From Sulfurovum zhangzhouensis (lineage in GTDB: Bacteria; Campylobacterota; Campylobacteria; Campylobacterales; Sulfurovaceae), in NCBI RefSeq assembly GCF_030347965.1, contig NZ_JAQIBD010000001.1, forward strand, positions 620,001 through 684,000: a stretch of 64,000 nt of DNA, in the 5' to 3' direction. Position 1 is the first letter of the stretch. Each line of letters begins with the position of its first letter. Positions 27,925 to 38,676 of this stretch are shown in pieces. The translations under genes were made by a program, and so were the position numbers. The notes beneath the pieces are model-generated. The model did no database searches. It had not been told where the DNA came from and saw only the letters and a list, made by a program, of their open reading frames with translations.

Positions 27925-30900
27925 ATGACAATACGTAACAGACTAAAACTGCTTGGACTGGTACCAATCACCCTACTACTATTACTGGCAAGTTACTTCT
28001 TTATCACTTCATATGCCAACTTTGAAAAGGCAAATGCATTGAAACTAACTCTCAGTAACAATGCCAAGTTAGATAATCTTCTAGGACAACTCGGTAAAGA
28101 ACGTGGTTTGTCATCTCTTTTCTTGGGGAGCGAACAAAAAGACTATAAAGATGTTCTTGATAAACAAAGAGTAAAAACAGATCAAGTAATTGGGGAACTC
28201 AAACTAGAGGCAATCTCCAATGACAATGCGTATCTGCCGTTTATTGCCGATTTAGTCAATAAAGATCTTTCAAAAGATTTGATGGCTTATGATAAAATGA
28301 TCAAAAACCTAAGTGGTATTTCAGCGACAAGAAAGATCATTGACAGCAATAATCCTGACTTTAAAGTTGTTTTCTCAAATGAGTTTTCCAATAAGCTCAC
28401 AGGTCCGACACTCAATACACTTCTAAAAGTAAACAACTTTGCACTTGACACTGATATTACAGCACTTATCTCTTCACTTACGCAACTTTATATTTCTAAG
28501 GAAAATGCAGGTCTTGAGAGAGACTACGTTGCATATTTCATGGAAAGAAGATTGTCAATGTCATTTGAAGAAATCGCACTTTGGGATGAGTTTAAAACCA
28601 AAGCGAACCTTTTTGATATTGAACATGTTACAAACCAACAACTTCGTGAAGAACTTAGAGGTTTAATGACAAGTCCTCAAGCTAATGCAATGCTTTCTGA
28701 ACTTGCAGAAACTTCTTCAGCGATCCAGACAGACGTCGATAACGGGGACTATGCAGAAGAGCCAATGGACTGGTTTGCGCTACAAACAAAGAAGGTAACA
28801 CTTTTATCTAAAGCAGAACTTCTTATTTCAAACACACTATGGCAAAAAAGTGAGGCCTATCTTGATAGACAGATCTTGCTTCTAACGATTGCTTCAACCA
28901 TTCTTTTCCTGAGTTTAATCCTTGCATACCTTGCGTATACCACAACAAGAGATATCACAAGAAACATCGAAGAACTTGAAGATGTCCTGAATAAAGCTGT
29001 GGATGAAATGAAAAGCAGTGAGCAGTATCTTTCTTCAGATATTGCAGCAATTGAGAACATTAACCTTGATACACACGAAGGTACCAAAGAAGCTTATCAT
29101 TTCCTAGATACACTCGTTGAAACTGCAAAAGAAGATAAACTCACTGCACTACAAGCGAATGAAGCAAAATCTCTTTTCCTTGCAAACATGTCACATGAGA
29201 TCCGTACACCGCTGAACGGTATCGTTGGATTTACAGAAATCCTCAGAAGTACAGATCTTAACGCTGAGCAAAGAGAATTCCTGAACATTATCGATAAAAG
29301 TTCTGAAAACCTTCTCAGCATTATCAACAATATTCTTGACCTTTCTAAAATTGAAAGTAATAAAATCGAGATTGAAAACATTGTATTTGATGCAGCTGAA
29401 GAGTTCGAAAGTGCTCTTGAAACCTATGCGGTTGGTGCTGCAGAGAAAAATATCGATCTTAACTTCTATATGGATCCTAACATCTCCAAAAAACTTAAGG
29501 GTGACCCTACTAAGATCAAAGAGATTGTTATTAACCTACTTTCTAATGCTATCAAATTTACCAGTTACGGTGGAGAGATCAATGTTGAGATCAAAAGAGT
29601 TGATAGCCATGAGGGTGAATCCAACATTATGTTCAGTGTTTCAGACAATGGTATCGGTATGACAAAAGATCAGCAAGCACGTGTATTTGATGCATTCTCA
29701 CAAGCAGATGTTTCAGTAACAAGAAAATACGGTGGTACGGGTCTTGGTCTTACTATCTCAAGCCAGTTTGTTGAACTTATGGGTGGTGTACTTGAACTAG
29801 AAAGTGCAAAAGATAAAGGTACGACATTCTTCTTTACTATTCCATTGGAAGAAGTAGCTTCTACAGAAGCAAATTACATTAATGCATTTACTGATGTAAC
29901 GATTGGAAAATATCAACAAGATATCCCAACTAAACTTGATACATACTTTGAAAAATACTTTAACTTCTATGGCAATGCAGTTAAACATTTCGAATCTGTA
30001 GGAGATCTTAAAGAGCTAATTGACAGTGACTCATGTTCTTCTTACTGGGTTGATATCGATAAAGCAAAACAAAATATTCTTGATGCTGTACGCAATATCG
30101 ACAAATCCAAACTTATTGTCATTGCAAATATTACAAGCAGAAACAAAGTAGAAGAGATTGGTGTTCCACAAGAGAATGTTATCTATAAGCCTATTACTAT
30201 GACCAAAGTACAAGAGGTATTGAGTACTACATCAGAAACGACACCACAGATCATTGAAGAAGCTGAAGCAAAACAAGAGACATACTTTGATGCGAATATT
30301 CTTGTAACTGAAGACAATATTATCAACCAAAAACTTATTACCCGTATCCTACAACAGCACGGTATTAACGTTGATATTGCCAATAACGGTCTAGAGTCAT
30401 TTGAAAAACGTAGATCAGGGAATTATGATCTTATCTTCATGGATATACAAATGCCGGTAATGGATGGTATCGAAGCAACACATGAGATCCTTGACTTTGA
30501 GGAAGATGAGGAAGAAGCACATATTCCTATCGTTGCCTTGACTGCAAATGCACTGAAAGGCGATAGAGAAAGATTCCTTGCTGAGGGTATGGATGAGTAT
30601 ATCACCAAACCGATCGAAACGGATGAGCTGCTTTATATTCTTAATAAGTTCTTATCACATAAAGCTGTTTCAGAGAAAAAAGATATAGCGAGTGCACCGA
30701 CAGTTGCTAAGACTGAAGAAGTTGAGAGTTCAACAGTTTCAGAAGTTGCAATCAATGAAGAGACTGCTGAAGAGTCTCCAATGATCGATCTGCTAATGTC
30801 TGATGTGAGCGGTAAGAAGATTCTAATTGCCAAAAAGTTCCTTCTAGAAGGTAGAGTTCTTAAACAAGTGTTAGATAACCTAGGATATGAGTATGTTGTA

Positions 30901-31077
30901 CTTGATAATCTCAGTAATTTACAAACAGAATTAGCTTCTGGAAATTATGACATTGTCTTTACTGATAGTGATTTGGTTACGGATGAAATAAGCAATATTT
31001 CTGATAATATAGCTATAATTACAGCTCAAAACTCGAAAGAACAAATAGAAAGTATCATTCAAGAGAATAGAGGATAA
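27925..31077 (+). CDS. hybrid sensor histidine kinase with NIT sensor domain
   Basis: A 1050-residue membrane kinase. TM1 at about 12-32, a periplasmic NIT-type domain (about 40-300, with [15 protein letters not shown]), TM2 at about 315-337, HisKA with [10 protein letters not shown] (His424), HATPase with [16 protein letters not shown] and [10 protein letters not shown], then a degenerate receiver (about 650-780), a full receiver (about 790-910, [11 protein letters not shown], Asp840) and a final degenerate receiver (about 960-1050, Asp1014 but no acidic pair). NIT domains are associated with nitrate/nitrite sensing; the ligand here is inferred only. The gene starts 10 bases after the HPt gene. 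Confidence 0.92.
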   Translation: MTIRNRLKLLGLVPITLLLLLASYFFITSYANFEKANALKLTLSNNAKLDNLLGQLGKERGLSSLFLGSEQKDYKDVLDKQRVKTDQVIGELKLEAISNDNAYLPFIADLVNKDLSKDLMAYDKMIKNLSGISATRKIIDSNNPDFKVVFSNEFSNKLTGPTLNTLLKVNNFALDTDITALISSLTQLYISKENAGLERDYVAYFMERRLSMSFEEIALWDEFKTKANLFDIEHVTNQQLREELRGLMTSPQANAMLSELAETSSAIQTDVDNGDYAEEPMDWFALQTKKVTLLSKAELLISNTLWQKSEAYLDRQILLLTIASTILFLSLILAYLAYTTTRDITRNIEELEDVLNKAVDEMKSSEQYLSSDIAAIENINLDTHEGTKEAYHFLDTLVETAKEDKLTALQANEAKSLFLANMSHEIRTPLNGIVGFTEILRSTDLNAEQREFLNIIDKSSENLLSIINNILDLSKIESNKIEIENIVFDAAEEFESALETYAVGAAEKNIDLNFYMDPNISKKLKGDPTKIKEIVINLLSNAIKFTSYGGEINVEIKRVDSHEGESNIMFSVSDNGIGMTKDQQARVFDAFSQADVSVTRKYGGTGLGLTISSQFVELMGGVLELESAKDKGTTFFFTIPLEEVASTEANYINAFTDVTIGKYQQDIPTKLDTYFEKYFNFYGNAVKHFESVGDLKELIDSDSCSSYWVDIDKAKQNILDAVRNIDKSKLIVIANITSRNKVEEIGVPQENVIYKPITMTKVQEVLSTTSETTPQIIEEAEAKQETYFDANILVTEDNIINQKLITRILQQHGINVDIANNGLESFEKRRSGNYDLIFMDIQMPVMDGIEATHEILDFEEDEEEAHIPIVALTANALKGDRERFLAEGMDEYITKPIETDELLYILNKFLSHKAVSEKKDIASAPTVAKTEEVESSTVSEVAINEETAEESPMIDLLMSDVSGKKILIAKKFLLEGRVLKQVLDNLGYEYVVLDNLSNLQTELASGNYDIVFTDSDLVTDEISNISDNIAIITAQNSKEQIESIIQENRG

Positions 31078-31082
31078 TATAA

Positions 31083-31448
31083 ATGGCACTAAAAGTACTA
31101 ATAGTAGATGATGACTTTATCAATAGAAAATTGTTACAAACTCTTTTAAAGAAAAATCCAAAAGTTATAGAGACTATTGAAGCAGAAAATGGCTCTGATG
31201 CTTTGGATAAGCTCAAAAAAGATCCAAGTATCAATGTAGTGCTGCTTGATATTATGATGCCTGTGGTAGACGGTGTAGAATTCTTGAAGATATTTAGAGC
31301 AGACATGACTAACTCTCATATTCCTGTGATTGTACTCTCAACAGATGACACAAGAAAAACAGAAGTATTTGAGAATGGTGCGAACGACTTCCTGAGAAAA
31401 CCGGTAAAAGAAGGTGATCTCAGTGCAAAATTGGAGCAGTGGTCTTAA
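31083..31448 (+). CDS. single-domain response regulator (CheY-like)
   Basis: 121 residues, a complete receiver: VDDDF acidic pocket, phospho-acceptor in VLLDIMMPVVDG, Ser in VIVLSTDD and Lys in FLRKPVKEG. There is no DNA-binding or enzymatic output, so it acts by protein contact (motor, kinase or phosphorelay). It is the last gene of the PAS-HPt-kinase unit, five bases after the kinase stop, and a hairpin terminator follows. Confidence 0.93.
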   Translation: MALKVLIVDDDFINRKLLQTLLKKNPKVIETIEAENGSDALDKLKKDPSINVVLLDIMMPVVDGVEFLKIFRADMTNSHIPVIVLSTDDTRKTEVFENGANDFLRKPVKEGDLSAKLEQWS

Positions 31449-31474
31449 GAACCACCGCTTCACCTTTCTAATGT

Positions 31475-31499
31475 TTTACAGAGCTTCAAGCTCTGTAAA
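31475..31499. terminator. bidirectional terminator between the receiver gene and lon
   Basis: A perfect 11-bp stem TTTACAGAGCT/AGCTCTGTAAA with a 3-base loop between convergent genes, 27 bases after the receiver stop and 15 bases before the lon stop. Confidence 0.8.
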
Positions 31500-31513
31500 C
31501 TCTTCCTTCCTTT

Positions 31514-33934
31514 TTAATCTACAAATATCTCTTTAAGTACATCATCGATAGTTTTAACAGGAATGATCTTTACTGCATCAATTACTTCCTCAGGTATTTC
31601 ATCCATATCTCTTTCATAGTTCTTAAGAGGGATTAGCGCACGCTTCACACCTGCAGTATATGCAGCAATCAACTTCTCTTTAAGGCCACCGATCGGCAAA
31701 ACATTACCGGTCAGAGTAACCTCACCAGTCATTGCTATTTTGTTATCGATCTTTTTTTCACTTAGTACGGATGCAATAGCAGATACCATTGCGATACCGG
31801 CACTTGGTCCATCTTTTGGTGTTGCACCTTCAGGCACGTGGATATGCAGATCATATCGTTTATACACTTCAGAGGCATCAAGTTCTATACGTTCTTCTTT
31901 CTCATTTATTGTATGAGGTATAATTGATGGAGAGATCGGCAGTTTATGCTCATCTATCAGTATCTTAACCACAGAATGAGCAATACGTACCGATTCTTTC
32001 ATTACATCACCAAGTTTTCCAGTAAGCTGTAATCCGCCTTTTCCTTTGATTTTTATCGCTTCAACGGTTAAGACATCCCCGCCGACAGCTGTCCATGCTA
32101 ATCCATTGACAACACCGACTTGTGGTTCAGGGTGTACAGGTGAAATTTCAAATACTTTTTTGTCAGTGAACTTCTCAAGATTTTTCTTAGTGATCGATAT
32201 CTTGTTCAAACTACGATCTTCAAGTAACCTTCTTGCACTCTTACGCATAAGGTCCGCAATACGTCTTCGTAAATTTCTCACCCCAGCTTCTCTAGTATAA
32301 TCACTGATAAGGACTTTAAGCGCTTTATCACTGATAGATACTTCACTAGTTCTAAGAGCATGTTTTTTGGTTTCCTGAGGGATGAGATACCGTCTAGCAA
32401 TTTCAAATTTTTCTCTTGGTGTATAGGAGTTCAATCCAATAAACTCCATCCTGTCACGTAATGGCGCAGGTATACGTCCTACCTCATTTGCCGTGGCAAT
32501 AAAAATCGCTTTACTTAGATCAATATTAAAGTTTAGATAGTAATCACGATACTTAACATTCTGTTCAGGGTCAAGAATCTCAAGCAGTGCGGCAGTTGGG
32601 TCACCCCTCATACTACGCCCTACTTTATCAATCTCGTCCAGTACGATCACCGGATCCATACTTTTACCCTCTATCAGACCTTGTACCAAACGCCCTGGCA
32701 TTGCCCCTACGTAAGTACGTCTGTGGCCTCTTAGTTCATTCACATCTTCCAATCCACCCAATGCAATACGCACCAAAGGTCTTCCAAGGGCCGTAGCAAT
32801 TGAGTTTGCCAATGAAGTTTTTCCTACACCCGGAGGTCCTGCAAAACAGAGTATTGCTCCATTGGTCTCTTTTTGCTTCAGTCCTCTTAACGATGCCAGC
32901 TCTCGTACAGAGAAAAACTCTACGATACGCTCTTTTGGTTTTTCCAAGGAATAGTGATCTTTATCAAGTTCTTGAGCAACTTTTTCTACACTAAGGTTCT
33001 GCTTCGTAAATTTTCCAAACGGCAGATCAAGGACCCATTCCAAATAAGTTTGTAGTACGTTTGCATCTGCAGATTCAGGGTGCATACGAGCAAAACGCTC
33101 TAACTGTTTACTGATCTCTTTAAAAGCATCTTCATGCATGTGAGGCTTTAATGCTTCGATCTTTTCTCTAAAATTCGAGATCTCTTCTTCTCGCTGAGTA
33201 TCAATACCAAGCTCATGCTGTATCTCTTTGAGCTGTTCTTTAAGAAAATACTCTTTGTTGGTCTGTTCGATCTTACTGTGTACTTTTGTACGTATTTCTT
33301 TTTGAATTTTTGCCGCTTCGATCTCAGAAGTAATGACATCAATAAGTGCAAGCAAACGTTTTTCAATATTCAGTTCGATATAGAGTTTGTAAGCTACCTC
33401 TTTATCCAATTTTAACATCGAGGACACAAGATCTGCGATACGGTTAGGCTCATCATTCTCTTCAATAGTACGTAAAAGATCAGCTGGGATATTACTGTTA
33501 AGAGAAGAAAGCTTCTTGATCTTACCGCGAAGGATATCCATTAGTGCATTTGTTTTCAGCTCATTATAGGGTTCAAGCTCGACAGTATCTATCATTGCTT
33601 CATTAATTTCTCCTTCAACGGCTTCAACGATCTTAGCACGTGAAAGTCCTTGAAAGAGAATCTTGACTCTTCCGTCAGGCAGATGGACTTTACGCATGAT
33701 GGAACCTACCACCCCTACTTTATACATCGCATCAAAACCTCTTTCACCTTCTTTCCCGCTTATAGAAGAGGTCACAAAGAGTAATGAATTGTTTTCCATT
33801 GCCATAGTAGCTGCATCGATATCTTTTTGATTGCTCAGAAAAATTGGGCTGATCATAAAAGGATACAAAAAAAGCTCATCTTCTACAACTACCGGCAGCT
33901 GTGTGGGAAATGCTTCATAATCACTTAATTGCAT
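31514..33934 (-). CDS. lon: ATP-dependent protease Lon
   Basis: Degrades damaged and regulatory proteins. The 806 residues contain the N-terminal LON substrate domain (about 10-200), an AAA+ module with Walker A GPPGVGKTSL and Walker B VIVLDEIDKV, and a C-terminal Ser-Lys protease with PKDGPSAGIAM (catalytic Ser) and GGLKEKLIAA (catalytic Lys). It is full length with a ribosome-binding site AAGGAAAT. bamD lies upstream on the same strand, 136 bases away. Confidence 0.98.
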   Translation of the reverse strand: MQLSDYEAFPTQLPVVVEDELFLYPFMISPIFLSNQKDIDAATMAMENNSLLFVTSSISGKEGERGFDAMYKVGVVGSIMRKVHLPDGRVKILFQGLSRAKIVEAVEGEINEAMIDTVELEPYNELKTNALMDILRGKIKKLSSLNSNIPADLLRTIEENDEPNRIADLVSSMLKLDKEVAYKLYIELNIEKRLLALIDVITSEIEAAKIQKEIRTKVHSKIEQTNKEYFLKEQLKEIQHELGIDTQREEEISNFREKIEALKPHMHEDAFKEISKQLERFARMHPESADANVLQTYLEWVLDLPFGKFTKQNLSVEKVAQELDKDHYSLEKPKERIVEFFSVRELASLRGLKQKETNGAILCFAGPPGVGKTSLANSIATALGRPLVRIALGGLEDVNELRGHRRTYVGAMPGRLVQGLIEGKSMDPVIVLDEIDKVGRSMRGDPTAALLEILDPEQNVKYRDYYLNFNIDLSKAIFIATANEVGRIPAPLRDRMEFIGLNSYTPREKFEIARRYLIPQETKKHALRTSEVSISDKALKVLISDYTREAGVRNLRRRIADLMRKSARRLLEDRSLNKISITKKNLEKFTDKKVFEISPVHPEPQVGVVNGLAWTAVGGDVLTVEAIKIKGKGGLQLTGKLGDVMKESVRIAHSVVKILIDEHKLPISPSIIPHTINEKEERIELDASEVYKRYDLHIHVPEGATPKDGPSAGIAMVSAIASVLSEKKIDNKIAMTGEVTLTGNVLPIGGLKEKLIAAYTAGVKRALIPLKNYERDMDEIPEEVIDAVKIIPVKTIDDVLKEIFVD

Positions 33935-34070
33935 ACTTATATTTCCTTTGTTCTATCTATAAAATTCTGTCTATTTTAATAAACATAGACTATATCAAAT
34001 AATTTTTTGTTTATGATATTCCCTTCTAGGGTACCGAAAAAAGATTAACCGTTTTCAACCGACTGAAAGG

Positions 34071-34724
34071 TCAATCAAATACAGCACCTATAATCCCCTG
34101 TTCAGGCGGTGTAATATCACTTTGCTGAACTACTGAACCTTTATTTTTATCTCTGTATATTTTTGCAGCTTCATCTTTTCCCGTACGATCATACAGTGCA
34201 GCGATATTTTCATTCAGAAGATATTGTGTCATATAGAGCCTAACCAACATCGTGTTTACTAAAGGCTGATATTCAGATCCCGGGTAACGGTTGATAAACG
34301 TCTTGGCATTTGTAACGGTATCTTCGATCAACTTTTGATCTTTATAAACATCCTTGATCCCCAAAAAAGAGGCTTTTATTTTCAAAAACTCTATATACTC
34401 ACGATTGCTTCCTGCACCATATCGTTTATTATATTCATCCAGGTAAAAGTTTGCGAGCAGATACTCCTCTTTGCTCATATGAGCATGTGCCAACATAATG
34501 ATTGCAGCAGGCATCATAGGAGAGCGCATATGTTCGCTTTTGAGAGAAATATAATAGGCATCAGCTTTATCCAAGTATCCCCCGGAGATATTCTTTGCTA
34601 TCTTCTGATACCAGTAAAGTGCAGGTTTATTAAACTCTTCAACCGTACTTTCATCGTTTCCACACCCTACTAATAAAAAGGATAAAAACATCCCTACACC
34701 TATTGTTCTAATCATCTGTAACAT
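34071..34724 (-). CDS. bamD: outer membrane assembly lipoprotein BamD
   Basis: A lipoprotein of the Bam complex that inserts beta-barrels such as LptD. The 217 residues have a lipoprotein signal with lipobox FLLVGC (lipidated Cys about 21), then tetratricopeptide-like helices (ALYWYQKIAKNISGGYLDKAD, YLLANFYLDEYNKRYG, TFINRYPGSEY) typical of BamD/ComL. AGGGAG lies about ten bases before the start. The divergent riboswitch operon starts beyond it. Confidence 0.88.
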   Translation of the reverse strand: MLQMIRTIGVGMFLSFLLVGCGNDESTVEEFNKPALYWYQKIAKNISGGYLDKADAYYISLKSEHMRSPMMPAAIIMLAHAHMSKEEYLLANFYLDEYNKRYGAGSNREYIEFLKIKASFLGIKDVYKDQKLIEDTVTNAKTFINRYPGSEYQPLVNTMLVRLYMTQYLLNENIAALYDRTGKDEAAKIYRDKNKGSVVQQSDITPPEQGIIGAVFD

Positions 34725-34867
34725 ATACGGCCACTCCCTGTCTAAGTTCTTTAACTCTCAATATCATAGCTCAAAATATGTAAAAATCGTATTAGCTTTG
34801 CTACAAATCAGACTTTTTACGTTAGAAAGAATTAAGTAACCTTATGCCATGATTTAACTATCTATAA

Positions 34868-34936
34868 TGGCCAAACCTATTGCGAGGTAGGGACGGAAAG
34901 CCACGGGTCTCATGCAGATAGCCGGGTTGCAGAGTA
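34868..34936 (+). promoter_or_regulatory. cyclic di-GMP-I (GEMM-I) riboswitch aptamer
   Basis: The conserved GEMM-I core is present in order: AAACC, a short P2 hairpin, GGGACGGAAAGCCACGGG with the GNRA-type/receptor segment, a short P3 hairpin (GTCT...AGAT), then ATAGCCGGGTTGC closing P1. The 5' P1 strand reads GGCCAAACC rather than the usual GGCAAACC, a one-base insertion. It binds c-di-GMP and controls the downstream pilin-like operon, 108 bases before its start codon. Confidence 0.9.
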
Positions 34937-34938
34937 AA

Positions 34939-34990
34939 GAGAAAAATGCTCATTTGACTCTACTTGCTATGTTTGGTCTCTTTTTGTAGC
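34939..34990 (+). terminator. likely expression platform of the c-di-GMP riboswitch
   Basis: Two mutually exclusive stems share the AAAGAG strand. One is an early hairpin (AGAG..AAATG-ct-CATTT..CTCT); the other is AAAGAGA with TCTCTTT, followed by a T-rich tract as in an intrinsic terminator. The direction of control (ligand on or off) cannot be read from sequence alone. A strong AAAGGAGG ribosome-binding site lies downstream and outside the stems. Confidence 0.55.
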
Positions 34991-35043
34991 TTTTTACTAT
35001 ATTTTTTAGTATAATAAAAAGTAGTGGTTGGAAAGGAGGTTCT

Positions 35044-38000
35044 ATGCAGTATCTAGCCCAAACTTTTAAAAGATTTTTTTTCACTTTGGTATCTTTTCGT
35101 ATAGTCCGACAAACTATTTTTTCTTTATTCTCAAGCGTTTTGATACTTTTTAGTGGTGTTTTATATGCAGAAACAGAACCGAATAACTCCTGTATAACAT
35201 CCGATCCGATACTTGCATTTGGAATTTATACGGGTTCTGATATAGGCTCCAGTAGTGAAGGTGACAGAGATTATTTCTCCTTCGATGTTCCGGCAAACGG
35301 GACATTACAAGTGACTGTCAATAATCATACAAATAAACTTTTGAACTACTCTGCACTTACATCACCTCTATGCCCATCTTCAAAGGTAGGATATATAGGG
35401 AACAATGCATCAAAAGTTTTTACGATCCCATCAACATTAACAGGAAGATATATCATTTTCTTAGAGGGAGATAGCGATAATGTTGCTAATACCTATGATA
35501 TCTCTGCTGTTTTTACCCCAAATGTCCCATCTGTCGGTAATGACTTAAAAGTAACAAAAGTAGCAAATGTACAAGAGGCACTGATTTATGATCCTTTTTA
35601 CTATACGATCAGTGTTAGTAATATCGGAGATCAAAATGTAACAGATATAAATCTTACCGATACACTTCCTGATCGTATGAAAGCCAATCTTGATATGATA
35701 AACGGTCTTACAACCGATTGGACTTGTATGGATGAGAACAATGATACAACGGGTGAAGTAGGAGGGGTAATCACATGTACTTTCGATAATGTGCTTCGCC
35801 CGGGGGATGTTTCTATCTTCAATTTCCATGTACGTGCTCCTGATAAGAATGGAACAATCATAAATACTATAGAGGTTAACAGCTCACTGCCTGATGTTGA
35901 TCCAACCAACAATATAGATACGGAAACTACATTCATTACCAATGAAGTTGGTACCGCTGAACACCTCTGTTACACAGAACGAACTGAGATCCTTAATTCA
36001 GATTATAATGCTAGCTGTGAAATGAAAGGTAACTTCTACTATGGAAACGACTGTGAAGCCTACGTATTGGTCAGAGAGTACAATGCAACTACGATACTGA
36101 GTGATATCAAAGTCTATAAAATGTACGCGCCTGAGACAAAAGGTGGTTCATGTGAGTATTCTGCTACAACATCAGGAGGGGGATCATCAGGTGAATGTAA
36201 CGATATTACCAACGTAAATGATTATGGATCTTATACTGAAGGATATGCCGTTGATATTAATAAAAACCTAGTAAATAATGTTCAAATATTATTAAAGGAC
36301 AAGAAGACGTATAATACCCCTAGGATAGATGGTATTGCTATGTTTGGTGACTACATCACCGAATTAGGTTTTCATCATACAGGCCGTATTTATGAGTGTA
36401 ACGGAACGAGTGAAGGGGGAGTCGAGATCACGACAAAAGCAGACCTGATCGATACACCAATCGATGCCGGCAATGCTCTTACATACAATATGTACACCTC
36501 AGATACTGACGGTTCACTTAAGTTTATCCAAACAATGACTGCAGGTGCACCAAGCAGGGATGTCATTGGAGTACACCTTAGCAAAGAAGGTGTAGCAATA
36601 CCTTATCTGACCGATACCGGCATTCCGTATACTATTGTTCCGTATATGTCAAATAATACATGTTCACTGGCACTGGATAACATCATAGATCCAAATAGCG
36701 GGCAGCAACTGGTCATCGAAGTACCGTCGGGCTTTTACTCTTCACAAGGACAGATGATCGTACCGGCCGAAGTTTCAAAAATTTCCAGAATGCAATTGAT
36801 CTTTGTTGATCCAAACTCATTGAGTATTGAAGGACAGAACTGTCTGGCGAACAGTAGTACAACAGGTAACTTTGCAAGACTCGCACAGTGTGTTAACTCC
36901 GAAGTACAGTATAAAACTGCCTTTGGTCAAGATGCATGGGACCGCTGTGGTATGGATGGGGGGAAACCGTGTCTATCAGATAATGGTGGATATGCTGATC
37001 CAGGCGATCCTTCATTTGACCCGACAACTGACGGTATCTATGTCAATGAACTCGGATGTTATATGTGTACGTTTAACATCCAGCCTTCATGTACCACAGA
37101 CAATTTTGCCATCCGCCCGGATCGTATGGAGATCGGTATGACAGATCCTGATGCACCGGATCTGCTAAGATCGGCAAAACCTTATAGTCTCTCGTTAACC
37201 GCAAAATATCCGGTAGACGGTATCTATCCAAACGGTTCATCTATTCCTACAAGTACAGTAGTTTCAGGCTATACTGTGCAAAGCCACAACTACAATAGTG
37301 ATCTTGACTCTGACGTAATACGTTATTTTAAAAACGGACTCCCTGATACAGCAGGGGTTTTAGCCGGAACTTCCGATGTAAATATTACTCAACTGGCTTT
37401 TATGGTCGGAGGTCTTTCAAGTCTAAGCCCATTTGGACCAACTACCACTCCCGGTATGCCGGATGAATCAGTAAGTGTTAAATACACAGATGTAGGAACC
37501 ATTGAGCTTAATATTTATGATAAGGAATGGGCAGCAATAGATAATGATGATACTCCAATGGATTGTAATACCAGTCATGCCCATACATATATCTGTACGT
37601 ATGACCAGGTAACCTTTATTCCCGATTCTTTCAAAGTAGATAATATCGTTTTAAGAAATCATAGAGACAGTAACTTCACCTACCTGTCCAATGATCTAAA
37701 TATGTCTGCACCTACTGATGTGACGATTAGTGCGATCAATGCAGATGGTGATGTAACTCAGAACTTCAGACAGGGAAGTCTATTCTATGAAAATCCTGTA
37801 CGTGTTGACCTCAATGTTACCGAGTGGAATCCGGCACTTTCAAACAACCACCCATTAGATAATGATCTTGTGATACATGATATTCCAACAGAACAACTTC
37901 TCGGATTTGGTGGGGATGATGCCAACGGTACACATAACATCACTTGGGACGAGAGTAATACAAGTCAACGCTTGTTATTCAACTATGCGCGGGATAATAA

Positions 38001-38676
38001 TCAACCGGTCAATCCGTTCAGAGTACCGGAAAGTGATGTCAATATCTCTGTAGCCTCTACCTATACCAGTACAACCGGGAATACTGCTATCATCACAGGA
38101 AACGGTGTGGAAAATGATGATCGCAATGCTACTTTCTACTATGGCCGTGCAAAGTCTTCTCAGGACTTTTATGATGTTGAAGGTACAGTTGCCACCACAC
38201 CGATCACTATGCTAGTGTACTGTGATCAATTCCCGACTTGTACATTCTTCCCAAACACTATACAGCTTACAGGACAAACAGACTTAAGTAATTGGTGGCT
38301 TTCGCTTGATCATAATGTAACATTGGGTGATGGGAATATTACGCTAGAAAATCCGCCTACTGTTGCATTGGGTAGCGGTACAGCTACCGTGGATACGGAT
38401 GTAAACATCGATACAAATGCACAAGATGGCACTATTCAAGTGGTGAGAACCGATTCTGGTTCGGTTTCGGTGACATTTGATATACTCCTCGATGTTTCAA
38501 CTCCTACGAGCACAAACTCATGGGTTATCTATAATGCAGATAGTCCTATATTACCTCCGGATCCATTCTATAAGGTTCGTTTTACCGGAGAATCAGGATG
38601 GGCAGGTATTGGTGAGACAGGACATGTACTTGACATTAATGCAAGTACTACCAAAACAAAAAGGTTGAACTGGTAA
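35044..38676 (+). CDS. giant secreted surface protein, PPC + DUF11 + MshQ-like
   Basis: 1210 residues with a long signal sequence (cleavage near LYA/ET, about 41). Residues 42-160 resemble a PPC domain (EPNNSC..., DRDYFSF). Residues 165-295 match the DUF11 repeat (ATVSNIGDQ-type YTISVSNIGDQNV, LPDRM, CTFDNVLRPGD). After a Gly/Ser linker, the C-terminal half has paired cysteines and the segment CTTDNFAIRP (about 685) seen in MshQ/DUF6701-like proteins. It is probably an extracellular pilus-tip or adhesive protein. First gene of a riboswitch-controlled operon with four prepilin-like genes. The MshQ relation is inferred from the motif and neighbours. Confidence 0.75.
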   Translation: MQYLAQTFKRFFFTLVSFRIVRQTIFSLFSSVLILFSGVLYAETEPNNSCITSDPILAFGIYTGSDIGSSSEGDRDYFSFDVPANGTLQVTVNNHTNKLLNYSALTSPLCPSSKVGYIGNNASKVFTIPSTLTGRYIIFLEGDSDNVANTYDISAVFTPNVPSVGNDLKVTKVANVQEALIYDPFYYTISVSNIGDQNVTDINLTDTLPDRMKANLDMINGLTTDWTCMDENNDTTGEVGGVITCTFDNVLRPGDVSIFNFHVRAPDKNGTIINTIEVNSSLPDVDPTNNIDTETTFITNEVGTAEHLCYTERTEILNSDYNASCEMKGNFYYGNDCEAYVLVREYNATTILSDIKVYKMYAPETKGGSCEYSATTSGGGSSGECNDITNVNDYGSYTEGYAVDINKNLVNNVQILLKDKKTYNTPRIDGIAMFGDYITELGFHHTGRIYECNGTSEGGVEITTKADLIDTPIDAGNALTYNMYTSDTDGSLKFIQTMTAGAPSRDVIGVHLSKEGVAIPYLTDTGIPYTIVPYMSNNTCSLALDNIIDPNSGQQLVIEVPSGFYSSQGQMIVPAEVSKISRMQLIFVDPNSLSIEGQNCLANSSTTGNFARLAQCVNSEVQYKTAFGQDAWDRCGMDGGKPCLSDNGGYADPGDPSFDPTTDGIYVNELGCYMCTFNIQPSCTTDNFAIRPDRMEIGMTDPDAPDLLRSAKPYSLSLTAKYPVDGIYPNGSSIPTSTVVSGYTVQSHNYNSDLDSDVIRYFKNGLPDTAGVLAGTSDVNITQLAFMVGGLSSLSPFGPTTTPGMPDESVSVKYTDVGTIELNIYDKEWAAIDNDDTPMDCNTSHAHTYICTYDQVTFIPDSFKVDNIVLRNHRDSNFTYLSNDLNMSAPTDVTISAINADGDVTQNFRQGSLFYENPVRVDLNVTEWNPALSNNHPLDNDLVIHDIPTEQLLGFGGDDANGTHNITWDESNTSQRLLFNYARDNNQPVNPFRVPESDVNISVASTYTSTTGNTAIITGNGVENDDRNATFYYGRAKSSQDFYDVEGTVATTPITMLVYCDQFPTCTFFPNTIQLTGQTDLSNWWLSLDHNVTLGDGNITLENPPTVALGSGTATVDTDVNIDTNAQDGTIQVVRTDSGSVSVTFDILLDVSTPTSTNSWVIYNADSPILPPDPFYKVRFTGESGWAGIGETGHVLDINASTTKTKRLNW

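Noticed and set aside
34863-34868. TATAAT as promoter of the riboswitch operon
   Set aside because: It overlaps the 5' end of the aptamer, and a start 6-7 bases later would delete the outer P1 strand. The real promoter is probably further upstream but no clear box was found.
34861-34935. SRP RNA (the GGAAAG...GGG segment looked similar at first)
   Set aside because: The order of conserved pieces (AAACC, GGGAC..AAAGCCACGGG, ATAGCCGGGTTGC) fits the c-di-GMP-I aptamer, and the SRP apical GGAAGCAG loop is absent.
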